The translations under genes were made by a program, and so were the position numbers. A model generated the notes under the pieces. That model had not been told where the DNA came from. It saw only the letters and a program-made list of their open reading frames with translations, and made no database searches. This document shows positions 36,684 through 44,971 of a stretch of DNA of 64,000 nt, piece by piece. Source of the DNA: CBDDBK01 sp965225715 (GTDB taxonomy: Bacteria; Bacteroidota; Bacteroidia; Cytophagales; Flammeovirgaceae); assembly GCA_965225715.1 (NCBI GenBank), contig CBDDBK010000005.1:186001-250000 (forward strand), given 5' to 3'. Positions within the stretch are counted from its first letter, which is position 1. Each line of letters opens with the position of its first letter.

Positions 36684-36870
36684 GAAACTGTTTAAATTTA
36701 AAAATGAGTATGCTCAAATTTTCAGAAAAACTGCCAAATTTTACTCAATAACTTATAAGTCATTACTATGCGTAAAATGAGATTTTAGATCAAATTCAAA
36801 GATTTTTCTAAAAAATCTAAATTTTATAATTCTCTTATTATAAACAAGTTACAAAAACTTAAACAGTTTC
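36684..36870. mobile_element. 187-bp element with 12-bp perfect inverted ends
   Basis: GAAACTGTTTAA (36684-36695) and TTAAACAGTTTC (36859-36870) are perfect inverted repeats, with further partial matches outside and inside. The interior is AT-rich and codes for nothing convincing. Looks like a small non-autonomous element (MITE) or the two joined ends of a lost IS. No duplication of the target was clear. Confidence 0.4.
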
Positions 36871-36949
36871 TATATAAAAAAACTAAGGAGAAAATGTTTC
36901 CTCATTATTAATTAAACTTAAATAAAAGTTTAAAAAACTACTAAAACTA

Positions 36950-37022
36950 AGGAAAAAAAGGGAATTTGTTATAGAGGTTTTAATGTATTGATTTTGAAAA
37001 TGGCTATTTTTAAGATAAAAAG
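36950..37022 (-). repeat. Dispersed repeat copy, incomplete
   Basis: Minus-strand orientation: GGGAATTTGTTATAGAGGTT, TAATGTATTGATTTTGAAAA, TGGCTATTTTTAAGATAAAA. The palindromic end is lost. Confidence 0.55.
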
Positions 37023-37047
37023 AACATTAGATAAAACTAACTTTTAA

Positions 37048-37326
37048 TTAGATTTATGCGAATCCTCTATTTTTTCTATTGTTATCGTATCTAATCCGAA
37101 ATACAAAAATTTATATAAGGTAGGAATTGCCAAAGACTATAAAGCCCGATTAAATAGTTATCAAACTTCCGATCCTTATAGAAGCTATAAATTAGAATAT
37201 AAAATACTTACACCTTTGTTTAGAGCAATTGAAAAACATATTCATGATACTTTTGAGAATATGTTTGAATGGGTAAAAGCAGATTTACAAGAGATGATTA
37301 AAGAAATTGAAAATTATAAAGTATAA
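37048..37326 (+). pseudogene. T5orf172/Mug113-type GIY-YIG-like domain fragment
   Basis: An open frame without a start codon reads SIVIVSNPKYKNLYKVGIAK, DYKARLNSYQTSDPYRSYKL, EKHIHDTFENMFEWVKADLQ and ends at a TAA (37324-37326). The pattern (NLYKVGIxxDxxxRLxxxQTxxP, then E..IH..F...) is that of T5orf172 (GIY-YIG-related) domains found in phage and mobile proteins. A stop codon lies just upstream (near 37044), so the N-terminal part is lost. Confidence 0.55.
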
Positions 37327-37339
37327 TTCGATACAGGGC

Positions 37340-37372
37340 TTTCTTATACTATTTTTTTATAAGAAAACTCTG
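37340..37372. terminator. Hairpin after the T5orf172 fragment
   Basis: TTTCTTATA and TATAAGAAA flank a short T-rich loop, about 20 bp after the stop of the fragment. Possible terminator; the same ATAAGAAAGCCCT core is found inverted at about 25360. Confidence 0.35.
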
Positions 37373-37454
37373 AAAGGTATACATTATTATCGTATGTTTT
37401 CCTAAATCGAAAAAAAGGGTAAATTCGGAAAAATATAGGGATAGGAAAGACCGA

Positions 37455-37620
37455 ATTGTTGTTTGATTGCGCTAGCTAATAAATTAGTGCGCCAGGTTTA
37501 TGGGATCGTTAAGTCTAAACTTAAGTATCAAAATGACTATAGTATGGATAAAGCGGTCAGCTAATTTTTTCAAAAAAAAAGAAAAAAAACCAATTTTATT
37601 TGGATTTTAACCGGAGTCAT
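37455..37620 (+). pseudogene. IS110-family transposase 3' end relic, copy B
   Basis: The plus strand reads RPNCCLIALANKLVRQVYGI, VKSKLKYQNDYSMDKAVS and stop, then the downstream end (TTGGATTTTAACCGGAGTCA). It matches copy A (4217-4376) over about 150 bp in inverted orientation, with silent or conservative differences in the coding part and an open frame in both, so the two copies diverged from one real element. Confidence 0.65.
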
Positions 37621-37689
37621 AAAATAAAATTATAGCTTTGTCTAAGCTATATAAAATATTTTAAAAGTTTTTAGGTACATCAAAAGGTT

Positions 37690-38223
37690 ATGATGAGAAA
37701 ATTAAAGATAGAGGAATTAAATCGTTTAGAAATAATTGATTTTAAAAATAGTCAAAAATTTCCTGTATCAGTTGTTTTAGATAATGTTAGAAGTATGAAC
37801 AATATAGGTTCTATATTTAGAACTTCTGATGTTTTCAAAATAGATACCTTATATTTAGGAGGTATTTCAGCAAAACCTCCCCACCGTGAAATTAATAAAA
37901 CAGCAATAGGAGCTACAGATTCTGTAAAATGGGTTTATCATGAAAAAATAGAAGACTTATTACAAAAACTTAAAGAGCAAAACTATATAATTTTAGCAAT
38001 AGAGCAAACAAACCAGTCTATACCCCTTCAAACATATACTTTTGAAAAAGACAAAAATTATGCCTTTGTATTTGGAAATGAATTTTCAGGTATTCAAGAA
38101 AGTGTCTTAAATTTTGTTGACCATGCCATAGAAATTCCTCAATTTGGCACCAAACATTCCTTAAATATATCGATATGTGTTGGAATAGTTTTATGGCATT
38201 ATGTTTATAATAGATTAATTTAA
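37690..38223 (+). CDS. TrmH/SpoU-family RNA 2'-O-ribose methyltransferase
   Basis: SPOUT methyltransferase of 177 residues that methylates the 2'-OH of a tRNA or rRNA residue. Motif 1 is VVLDNVRSMNNIGSIFRTSD with the catalytic Arg, motif 2 YAFVFGNEFSGIQESVLNFV, motif 3 IEIPQFGTKHSLNISICVGI; together they form the knot that binds SAM. Length and lack of an N-terminal substrate domain fit the small TrmH/YfiF-like members. Its stop overlaps the convergent Hpt gene by 9 bp. Two Met codons start the ORF; either may be used. Confidence 0.9.
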   Translation: MMRKLKIEELNRLEIIDFKNSQKFPVSVVLDNVRSMNNIGSIFRTSDVFKIDTLYLGGISAKPPHREINKTAIGATDSVKWVYHEKIEDLLQKLKEQNYIILAIEQTNQSIPLQTYTFEKDKNYAFVFGNEFSGIQESVLNFVDHAIEIPQFGTKHSLNISICVGIVLWHYVYNRLI

Positions 38224-38565
38224 ATCATTTAATTCATCTAACTTTTGTTTTAATGCTTGATTTGCAATAGAATGATAATTTTTTAAATTGTTAATTTCTG
38301 AAGTTATTTTACTAGTATCAATAGATGTATTATGCTTAATAATAAGCAAAGAATCTATTGTATCGTTTAGATCTTTATAATCTATATAACCTGTGCTTGA
38401 TTTTAATTTATGGGCAAATGAACTAACTTCTTTATAATCATTAGCTCGTGAAGATTGATAAATTTGAGGGATAAGCGTATCCATGCTTTCTTTTATACTC
38501 AGTAATAATTTAATCATAAGATCATTATTACCCATGGCAATGTTTTCTAGAGTCTTGAAATTCAT
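38215..38565 (-). CDS. Hpt (histidine phosphotransfer) domain protein
   Basis: A 116-residue stand-alone phosphotransfer protein. The helix SSFAHKLKSSTGYIDYKDL carries the phospho-accepting His52 in the HxLKSS setting. The N-terminus (IAMGNNDLMIKLLLSIKES) resembles the first helix of Hpt domains. It should shuttle phosphate between a hybrid sensor kinase and a response regulator, none of which is in the window. The gene overlaps the convergent methyltransferase gene at its 3' end. Confidence 0.8.
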   Translation of the reverse strand: MNFKTLENIAMGNNDLMIKLLLSIKESMDTLIPQIYQSSRANDYKEVSSFAHKLKSSTGYIDYKDLNDTIDSLLIIKHNTSIDTSKITSEINNLKNYHSIANQALKQKLDELNDLN

Positions 38566-38758
38566 GATAGTTTGAAGAGGTAAATGTAGACAAAGTAATT
38601 TGGTGCTGTTGTAGAAAATATGATTTAAAAAAATGCTTTTGATATCAAGTATTTAGATCTATATCTGCCCTTTTATTTAAGTCAATAATTTGGTAAAATG
38701 ACGATAGAAAAACCCTAAAACACTCCAAATATAACCTTAGCAAATATATTGTAAAAAA

Positions 38759-38847
38759 TGATATAGATAAAAAAAAGCAAAATTATGATATAGACAAAAG
38801 AAAAAGCAAAATTATGCTATATTTATTTTTTCAAGTGACGTGACTAT
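38759..38847 (+). repeat. Short tandem duplication running into a dispersed repeat end
   Basis: Two tandem units of about 28 bp (GATATAGATAAAAAAAAGCA AAATTAT and GATATAGACAAAAGAAAAAG CAAAATTAT), followed by GCTATATTTATTTTTTCAAG TGACGTGACTATA, which is the right end of the dispersed repeat. The duplication may have grown at the edge of the repeat. Confidence 0.5.
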
Positions 38848-38883
38848 AAATTATTTTTTGATCAAAGATCAAAAATGCATAAC

Positions 38884-39906
38884 CTAATCATTATCTATTT
38901 TTAGCCCTTGCCCTATATTTGGATCTATATCTAAGTCAAGATTTGATTCTTCTTTTGGATAAAGTTCAAAAATTTCATTTTCAAGAGCACCTAAAAAATC
39001 GGATAATTTAAACAACGTATTGTAAAAATTTTTAAACACGCCAAATGGTTTAGAAGTCAAAAATAAACTTTTCTTAGAAAAAAAATGGGCACCGCTCAAA
39101 GCAAAATAACATTTATTATCTTTCAGAGTAAAGGCTATAGGTTTATTATTAAAAATATATAATTTGTAAAGTTGGTTGATAACTTCTGTTGAAAAAATAT
39201 GCTTAGCAATTGGATAACAAGATTTCCCGTAACCATTAAAATATTTGTTAAATATCCATTTAGGGATTAAAATGGTATTATCTTCCCATTTTAAATTTTT
39301 CTGTATTGCTTGTTTAATATGAAACGGTAAAGTATTTGGATAAGAATTGCTATAGATACGAAAGTAATTGGGATGAACAGTTGTTTCAAACTCAGCATAA
39401 CCAAATAAGCCTCTAAAAATAGGTGTGCTACTTTTACCTTTCTTCTGATTTACCGATAACCAAGAAAAAGTAAGGCTTATATTTTTATCTCTTAAACAAA
39501 CAAGATGGCTACCTTGATAATCATCTGCTATTTTCAAAAAAAGTCGACTATCCAAGAAAGTGTCAATATCTACACAACTATCAACTTTTAATTCGGCATT
39601 TTCATCGATAAAGGTGCAAACAGATTTTAAAGCATCATCTCTAAGCTTATTTTCAAATGTTTTATCATAAAAATACAGATATAAATACAGATATGGTCCT
39701 ATAAATAAAAATAATGAAATTAAAAGAGAGTAGCTTGGTAAAAAGTTTAGTACAATAAAACAAGTTTGGATAAAAAAGAAAAAGATAAAATAAGTTAGAA
39801 ACTGAGTAATTAGATTATTAGATTTTTTTAATCCTTTTTTTTTTTCAATGATAAGCGTTTTTAAGTCATCTTTTGAAAAATTATCAAAATCCTTTAAGGT
39901 TCTCAT
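38884..39906 (-). CDS. DUF3137 domain-containing membrane protein
   Basis: A 340-residue protein with two adjacent transmembrane segments (about 30-75: QFLTYFIFFFFIQTCFIVLN and LLISLFLFIGPYLYLYLYFY), then a cytoplasmic domain with the DUF3137 signature IFRGLFGYAEFETTVHPNYF near 165-185 and IAFTLKDNKCYFALSGAHFF. The family is common in bacteria and has no established function. It lies between mnmG and hpt on the same strand as mnmG, 160 bp downstream of it. Confidence 0.8.
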   Translation of the reverse strand: MRTLKDFDNFSKDDLKTLIIEKKKGLKKSNNLITQFLTYFIFFFFIQTCFIVLNFLPSYSLLISLFLFIGPYLYLYLYFYDKTFENKLRDDALKSVCTFIDENAELKVDSCVDIDTFLDSRLFLKIADDYQGSHLVCLRDKNISLTFSWLSVNQKKGKSSTPIFRGLFGYAEFETTVHPNYFRIYSNSYPNTLPFHIKQAIQKNLKWEDNTILIPKWIFNKYFNGYGKSCYPIAKHIFSTEVINQLYKLYIFNNKPIAFTLKDNKCYFALSGAHFFSKKSLFLTSKPFGVFKNFYNTLFKLSDFLGALENEIFELYPKEESNLDLDIDPNIGQGLKIDND

Positions 39907-40067
39907 AAATAGTTTTTTATATTACTATAATTATAAATTATTAAAAACCAAATACTTAAAAATATATGAAAGTGCTATTTTTTTATAACACAACAGGAAA
40001 ACAACCTTCAATCCAAAGGATTAAAGCCTCATAAAGACAATAGTAGAGAAAATTTCGAAAATAAGGC

Positions 40068-41933
40068 TTATTGTTTACTAAAAAACTGATTTAGAATGGC
40101 TATATCCGACATTCTAATTCCGCTCATTCGAGAAACTTGTCCAAGTGTTGAAGGACGTTTTTGGTCCAATTTTTCACGTGTTTCATTAGAAAGCCCTTTG
40201 ACTAAGGCATAATTAAAGTCATCTTTAATATTCACCTTATCGAGTTTACCTATTCGGGAAGCCGTTATTTTTTCTTTCTCTATATAGCTATCGTATTTAA
40301 TTCTAATTTCAGATTCTTCTAAACTTTCAGTATCAAAATCTTTCAAAGCTCCTGCTAATAAGTCAGACACTTGGGTTAAATGGTGCAAATGAATTTCGGG
40401 TCGAAGCAGTAGTTTTTCGGCTTTAACAGATTGGTTTATTGATGCAAGTTGCATTTTTGTGAGTAAGGTATTAATTTCATCTGGTTTGATACTATATTCT
40501 TTAATAGTCCGTATACTTTTATCAATTTCACTTTTTTTGATTTTGATTTTTTCAAATCTTTCCCGATGTGCTAAACCTAATTTATAACCTTTTGGTGTGA
40601 GCCGCAAATCCGCATTATCTTGTCTGAGCAATAAGCGGTATTCGGCTCTTGAAGTAAACATTCTATAAGGTTCTTCGGTGCCTTTATATACCAAATCATC
40701 TATCAAAACCCCGATATAGGCTTCGGTTCTTGAAAGTATAAAAGCGCTTTGTTGACTTATCTTTCTATGAGCATTGATGCCAGCCATAAGCCCTTGAGAA
40801 GCTGCTTCTTCATAACCGGTTGTGCCATTAATTTGACCTGCAAAAAATAAATTAGCAATGCGTTTGGTTTCCAAGCTAGCTTTTAACTGAGTCGGGGGGA
40901 AATAATCATATTCTATGGCATAACCTGGCCTAAATAAATGGGCTTTTTCAAAGCCTTCAATTTTTTGGATGGCCTCCATTTGAATGGTATAATCTAAGGA
41001 GGTGGAAAAGCCATTGATATAGACTTCTATAGTGTCCCAACCTTCTGGTTCTGCAAAAATTTGATGTCTGGACCGGTCGGCAAAACGGTTAATCTTATCT
41101 TCTATAGAAGGACAATAGCGAGGACCTAGGCCCATTATTCTTCCCGTAAACATAGGTGATTCTGCAAAACCTTTTTCCAAAATTTTGTGAACTTCAGGAT
41201 TTGTATAAGTTACGTAGCAACTTCGCTGTTTTTTAAGAGCTTCTGTTTGATTTGAAAAAGAAAACTTAGCAGGAGAAACATCTCCTTTTTGCTCTTGCAT
41301 AGCTTCATAATTAAGACTTCTGCCGTCCACACGTGGTGGAGTTCCTGTTTTCATACGTCCTGCTAAAAAACCTAACTCAATAAGCTGTTCGGTTATACCT
41401 TCAGAGGCTTTTTCGGCAGCCCGTCCGCCACCATATTGTTTTTTCCCAATATGAATTAGTCCGTTTAAAAAAGTACCATTGGTCAAAACAACAGAATCTC
41501 CTAAAAATTCCATACCTAAAGTTGTCTTAACCCCCTGAACTGTCTTATTTTTGATTATCAGCCTTGAGACCATACCTTGCCAAAAATAAATATTGGGATT
41601 GGTTTCCAAAGCTAAGCGCCAAGTAGTTGCAAAATGGAGTCTATCATTTTGGGTTCTTGGACTCCACATAGCTGGTCCCTTTGAACGGTTTAGCATTCTG
41701 AATTGAATCATCGATTTATCGGAAATAATTCCTGAAAGTCCACCTAAAGCATCTATTTCCCGAACAATTTGCCCTTTAGCAACTCCACCCATAGCAGGAT
41801 TACAGCTCATCTGGGCAATAGTATTCATATTCATAGTTATTAAAAGGACTTTAGAACCCATAGTTGCTGCAGCATGAGCAGCTTCACAACCCGCATGACC
41901 AGCACCCACAACAATAACATCGTATTTTTCCAT
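40068..41933 (-). CDS. mnmG: tRNA uridine-5-carboxymethylaminomethyl modification enzyme MnmG (GidA)
   Basis: FAD-binding subunit that, with MnmE, builds cmnm5 at the wobble uridine of several tRNAs. The 621 residues are full length. Seen: the Rossmann start VIVVGAGHAGCEAAHAAA, the signatures MSCNPAMGGVAKGQIVREID and GPRYCPSIEDKINRF, the FAD loop GQINGTTGYEEAASQGLMAG, and the C-terminal helical domain ending LGQVSRMSGIRMSDIAIL. Followed downstream by the DUF3137 gene and preceded by hldD on the same strand (98-bp gap). Confidence 0.96.
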   Translation of the reverse strand: MEKYDVIVVGAGHAGCEAAHAAATMGSKVLLITMNMNTIAQMSCNPAMGGVAKGQIVREIDALGGLSGIISDKSMIQFRMLNRSKGPAMWSPRTQNDRLHFATTWRLALETNPNIYFWQGMVSRLIIKNKTVQGVKTTLGMEFLGDSVVLTNGTFLNGLIHIGKKQYGGGRAAEKASEGITEQLIELGFLAGRMKTGTPPRVDGRSLNYEAMQEQKGDVSPAKFSFSNQTEALKKQRSCYVTYTNPEVHKILEKGFAESPMFTGRIMGLGPRYCPSIEDKINRFADRSRHQIFAEPEGWDTIEVYINGFSTSLDYTIQMEAIQKIEGFEKAHLFRPGYAIEYDYFPPTQLKASLETKRIANLFFAGQINGTTGYEEAASQGLMAGINAHRKISQQSAFILSRTEAYIGVLIDDLVYKGTEEPYRMFTSRAEYRLLLRQDNADLRLTPKGYKLGLAHRERFEKIKIKKSEIDKSIRTIKEYSIKPDEINTLLTKMQLASINQSVKAEKLLLRPEIHLHHLTQVSDLLAGALKDFDTESLEESEIRIKYDSYIEKEKITASRIGKLDKVNIKDDFNYALVKGLSNETREKLDQKRPSTLGQVSRMSGIRMSDIAILNQFFSKQ

Positions 41934-42031
41934 TTTTAATTATGACTATTTAAGTATAGACTATAAAATTTGGTGGTGTTTCAGAAAGTATGATTATAAA
42001 GGAACAAAAGATTTTATAAAAAAAATTAAAC

Positions 42032-43000
42032 TTAAAAAGTCTTTTCCTCTTTTCTTAAATAATTATTTACATAATCATGAATAGCTGAGGAAAGTGGTGT
42101 AAAAGTATAATTATACTGTTTTAAAAGTTTTTGCATATTCGCTTGGGTAAAATACTGATAACTATTTCTGATTTTTTCTGGTGTATCGATAAAATCAATA
42201 TTTGGCACTAGCTTTAAGGCTTTAAAAATTGATTTGGCTAATTCTAAAAATGTATTGGCTTGTCCTGTTCCTAAATTGTAAATACCTGAATTTTTTCTAT
42301 AATTCATGAAGAAAAATAAAACTTCTATGACATCTTTAATATAAATAAAATCTCGTTTTTGCTCGCCATGTTTAATATTTGCACGGTGCGAACGAAATAA
42401 TTTAAGTTGTCCATTTTTTTGAATTTGGTTATAAGCATGATAGACAACAGAAGCCATAGATTGTTTATGGTATTCATTAGGACCGAAGACATTAAAAAAT
42501 TTTAACCCAACCCAAAAATAGGGTTTTTTGCTTTGTTGAATTGCCCATTTATCAAAATCGTTTTTACTTTTTCCGTATAAATTTAAAGGCTCTAATCGGT
42601 TTGAAATATTTTCGGGGTCATCATTATAACCATGTTCTCCAGCCCCATAAGTGGCTGCAGAAGAGGCATATATAAAAGGAATTTGATCGTTGGCAGCAAT
42701 GCGCCATAATTTTTTGGTATATGAAAGGTTCAATTCGTCTAGAAGGTCAGCATCTTGACAAGCAGTGTCAGTACGCGCCCCTAAATGAAAAATACATTCT
42801 ACATGACGAGCATTTTTTTCTAACCAAATATCAAAATCTATCCGTTCTATTTTTTTATATATAATTTTATTTTCTAAGTTTTTATATTTTTCTTTTTTGC
42901 TAAAATCATCAACAGCAATAATACGAAAGAAGCGACTTTGATTTAACTTTGTAATCAAACAACTTCCTATAAAACCTAAAGAACCGGTAACAACAATCAT
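42032..43000 (-). CDS. hldD: ADP-L-glycero-D-manno-heptose 6-epimerase HldD
   Basis: NADP-dependent epimerase making ADP-L-glycero-beta-D-manno-heptose for the LPS inner core. Short-chain dehydrogenase fold of 322 residues: cofactor loop VVTGSLGFIGSCL, FHLGARTDTACQDADLL, catalytic set SSAATYG and YGKSKNDFDKW (Tyr and Lys), FFNVFGPNEYHKQSMASVV, which is the HldD-specific stretch. It implies heptose in the outer membrane LPS; kdsB and the GT9 heptosyltransferase-like gene in the same window agree. Divergent from the 2-hydroxyacid dehydrogenase gene, 34 bp apart. Confidence 0.92.
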   Translation of the reverse strand: MIVVTGSLGFIGSCLITKLNQSRFFRIIAVDDFSKKEKYKNLENKIIYKKIERIDFDIWLEKNARHVECIFHLGARTDTACQDADLLDELNLSYTKKLWRIAANDQIPFIYASSAATYGAGEHGYNDDPENISNRLEPLNLYGKSKNDFDKWAIQQSKKPYFWVGLKFFNVFGPNEYHKQSMASVVYHAYNQIQKNGQLKLFRSHRANIKHGEQKRDFIYIKDVIEVLFFFMNYRKNSGIYNLGTGQANTFLELAKSIFKALKLVPNIDFIDTPEKIRNSYQYFTQANMQKLLKQYNYTFTPLSSAIHDYVNNYLRKEEKTF

Positions 43001-43034
43001 AAGAGAATTGATTATAAAATACTAAAATTATATT

Positions 43035-43985
43035 ATGATGAAATGTTTAATCATCGATGATTTACACCCAAGCATAGTCACTTTATTAAAAAAAAGTGGC
43101 ATAAAAAGTGATTATTTACCTAATATAACAAAGGTAGAAATTTTTGAACGCATCTCTGAATATGAAGGTTTAATTCTAAGAAGTAAGATCAATATTGATT
43201 CTAAATTATTGAAATTGGCTTCTAAGTTATTATTTATTGCCAGAGCAGGAGCAGGTATAGAAACCATAAATAAAGAAAATTTAGTCGCCAACAATATCAT
43301 GCTTATCAATGCACCAGAAGGCAATAGAGATGCTGTAGGAGAACATACTTTGGGCATGTTATTGGCAATTTTTAACAATTTAGTACCTGCTAATCAGGAA
43401 GTTAAAAAAGGCTTATGGTTACGTGAAAAAAATAGAGGTGTAGAAATTAAAAATAAAGTTATTGGACTTATAGGCTACGGAAATATGGGAAAATCCTTTG
43501 CTAAATGTCTCTCTGGTTTTGATTGCAAAGTCATCGCCTATGATAAAAAAAACAGAAGTTATAAAAATCGATATGCCAAACAAGTTTCTTTAGCAACGCT
43601 TGTTAAAGAAACCGACGTGCTAAGTCTTCATATTCCGTTATTGCCAGAAAATAAAGGCTTAATATCTTTATCTTTTCTAGAATCCTTTAAGAAAAATATA
43701 TACCTTATTAATACAGCTAGGGGTGAAATTATTACTTTAGAAACAATTAAAAAAGGGTTAGAAAGTGGGAAGTTACTTGGGGTTGCTTTAGATGTTTTTG
43801 AAAATGAAAATTTTGATTCTTTAACAGTTAAACAAAAAGAACTTATGACTTATCTTAGCAAAAAAGATAATGTTTTATTTTCACCTCATGTGGCAGGTTG
43901 GACTCATGAATCTAAAGTTCGGATTGCTAAAGTTTTAGTCAAAAAAATAGATAGGTTTTTAAGATTGTATCTCAACAAGAAATAA
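43035..43985 (+). CDS. D-isomer 2-hydroxyacid dehydrogenase, SerA-like
   Basis: NAD-dependent dehydrogenase of 316 residues, most like D-3-phosphoglycerate dehydrogenase without the ACT domain (first step of serine synthesis). Seen: GAGIETINKENL near the substrate site, LGMLLAIFNNL, the NAD loop GLIGYGNMGKSFAKCL, the catalytic Arg in NTARGEIITL, Glu in LGVALDVFENE and His in SPHVAGWTHES. A glyoxylate/hydroxypyruvate or other 2-hydroxyacid substrate is also possible. The two initial Met codons overlap; the upstream divergent gene leaves only 34 bp for two promoters. Confidence 0.88.
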   Translation: MMKCLIIDDLHPSIVTLLKKSGIKSDYLPNITKVEIFERISEYEGLILRSKINIDSKLLKLASKLLFIARAGAGIETINKENLVANNIMLINAPEGNRDAVGEHTLGMLLAIFNNLVPANQEVKKGLWLREKNRGVEIKNKVIGLIGYGNMGKSFAKCLSGFDCKVIAYDKKNRSYKNRYAKQVSLATLVKETDVLSLHIPLLPENKGLISLSFLESFKKNIYLINTARGEIITLETIKKGLESGKLLGVALDVFENENFDSLTVKQKELMTYLSKKDNVLFSPHVAGWTHESKVRIAKVLVKKIDRFLRLYLNKK

Positions 43986-44009
43986 TAGCATAGGGCAAGA
44001 ATCTGTAAT

Positions 44010-44104
44010 TATTGCTTTGCTATTAAAAATAAAAAGAGAATATTTTCTTAATAGCAATGCCTTAAACCTCTTAAAAGTTCTTTTTTCAAGTTAAAATAGC
44101 AATA
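44010..44104 (+). repeat. Dispersed repeat, compound copy
   Basis: TATTGCTTTGCTATT, then a second TAGCAATGCC, and CTTTTTTCAAGTTAAAATAG CAATA at the right. Two palindromic motifs in one locus suggest a nested or rearranged copy between the dehydrogenase gene and infA. Confidence 0.5.
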
Positions 44105-44114
44105 TAAAGCAACT

Positions 44115-44330
44115 TCAATAACGATAGACTATTCTACCTTTCGTTAAATCATAAGGGGAAAGTTCTAATTTAACTTTATCTCCAGGCAATATTTTAATAT
44201 AATTCATACGCATTTTCCCAGATATATGGGCAATAATTTCATGTCCATTAGATAATTGAACTTTAAACATTGTATTGGGGAGTGCCTCTTTGATGACTCC
44301 ATTTTGAACAATACTATTTTCTTTACTCAT
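44115..44330 (-). CDS. infA: Translation initiation factor IF-1
   Basis: 71-residue OB-fold protein that binds the 30S A site during initiation. The N-terminus reads MSKENSIVQNGVIKEALPNT and continues FKVQLSNGHEIIAHISGKMR and GDKVKLELSPYDLTKGRIVY, typical IF-1. In many Bacteroidota infA sits in the spc ribosomal operon; here it is alone, flanked by a dispersed repeat and a hairpin. If another infA exists in the ribosomal operon this would be a second copy; that cannot be seen here. Confidence 0.93.
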   Translation of the reverse strand: MSKENSIVQNGVIKEALPNTMFKVQLSNGHEIIAHISGKMRMNYIKILPGDKVKLELSPYDLTKGRIVYRY

Positions 44331-44388
44331 AAAATATAATCAATCTATTTAATAAAACGTCTATCTAAGCTATTGAAAAAGCAAAATT

Positions 44389-44435
44389 AGCAACTATTTA
44401 CAAAAGTATAAAACATTTAATTGTAAATAGTTGCT
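44389..44435. promoter_or_regulatory. 15-bp hairpin in the infA upstream region
   Basis: AGCAACTATTTACAA (44389-44403) and TTGTAAATAGTTGCT (44421-44435) are perfect inverted repeats around a 17-base loop, 59 bp upstream of the infA start codon. It may be a 5' leader structure of infA or a terminator of upstream transcription; T-rich sequence follows on the plus strand (TTTTATAG). Confidence 0.45.
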
Positions 44436-44478
44436 TTTATAGTTTTAAACCTAAATTTTTATAGTTTATTATCTATGT

Positions 44479-44853
44479 CAATACTTCAGTAAATTTTTAC
44501 CCTAAAAGTCAAAAAAAGGAGCTAAAATTTAACATTTAGAAGTATAAAATTTAGCCCCAGAAGGTCTCTTAAAAGCTATATTATAAACAAAATGCCAGAC
44601 TTAAACAAATGTTATAGCAAAGTTTTTTTTATCAACTTTATTTTTATTTTTGGGTTTAAAAAATCGCATCAACTTTTCACAGCTAAGAGAAATTGCTTAC
44701 TTTTGGTCGGAAAGGTGGTAAAAGTCCGACAAAAGTATCTAAAGCTGCTTAAGAAAATCAGGAAAAGTTGTCTTCAAGGTGATTAAAAACTATTTGTTAA
44801 TGAAAGAGTTATGGATCAAATCAAATAGTTGTGATTTTTTACTGAAGTATTGA
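44479..44853. mobile_element. 375-bp element with 16-bp perfect terminal inverted repeats
   Basis: TCAATACTTCAGTAAA (44479-44494) and TTTACTGAAGTATTGA (44838-44853) match perfectly as inverted ends. The interior encodes a short basic ORF (44592-44786, ending KKIRKSCLQGD) and, in another frame, LTFGRKGGKSPTKVSKAA, so it may be the shrunken body of an IS or a MITE. Its family is not recognised; no clear target duplication is seen. Confidence 0.55.
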
Positions 44854-44971
44854 GGTTATAAAAATGACTTTATTTTTAAATTTTTTACCAAACTATTAAG
44901 AATAAAAACTAAAGATTTACTTGATCAGATGGTTTTGATAGTTTCTTCTAGTATCACAAATTTTAAAATAA

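Noticed and set aside
38759..38815. Tandem units resembling a tiny CRISPR array
   Set aside because: Only two units, no spacer between them, no cas gene. A local duplication explains it.
44592..44786. Independent small basic protein
   Set aside because: Lies wholly inside the element with inverted ends and has no recognisable family; treated as element interior.
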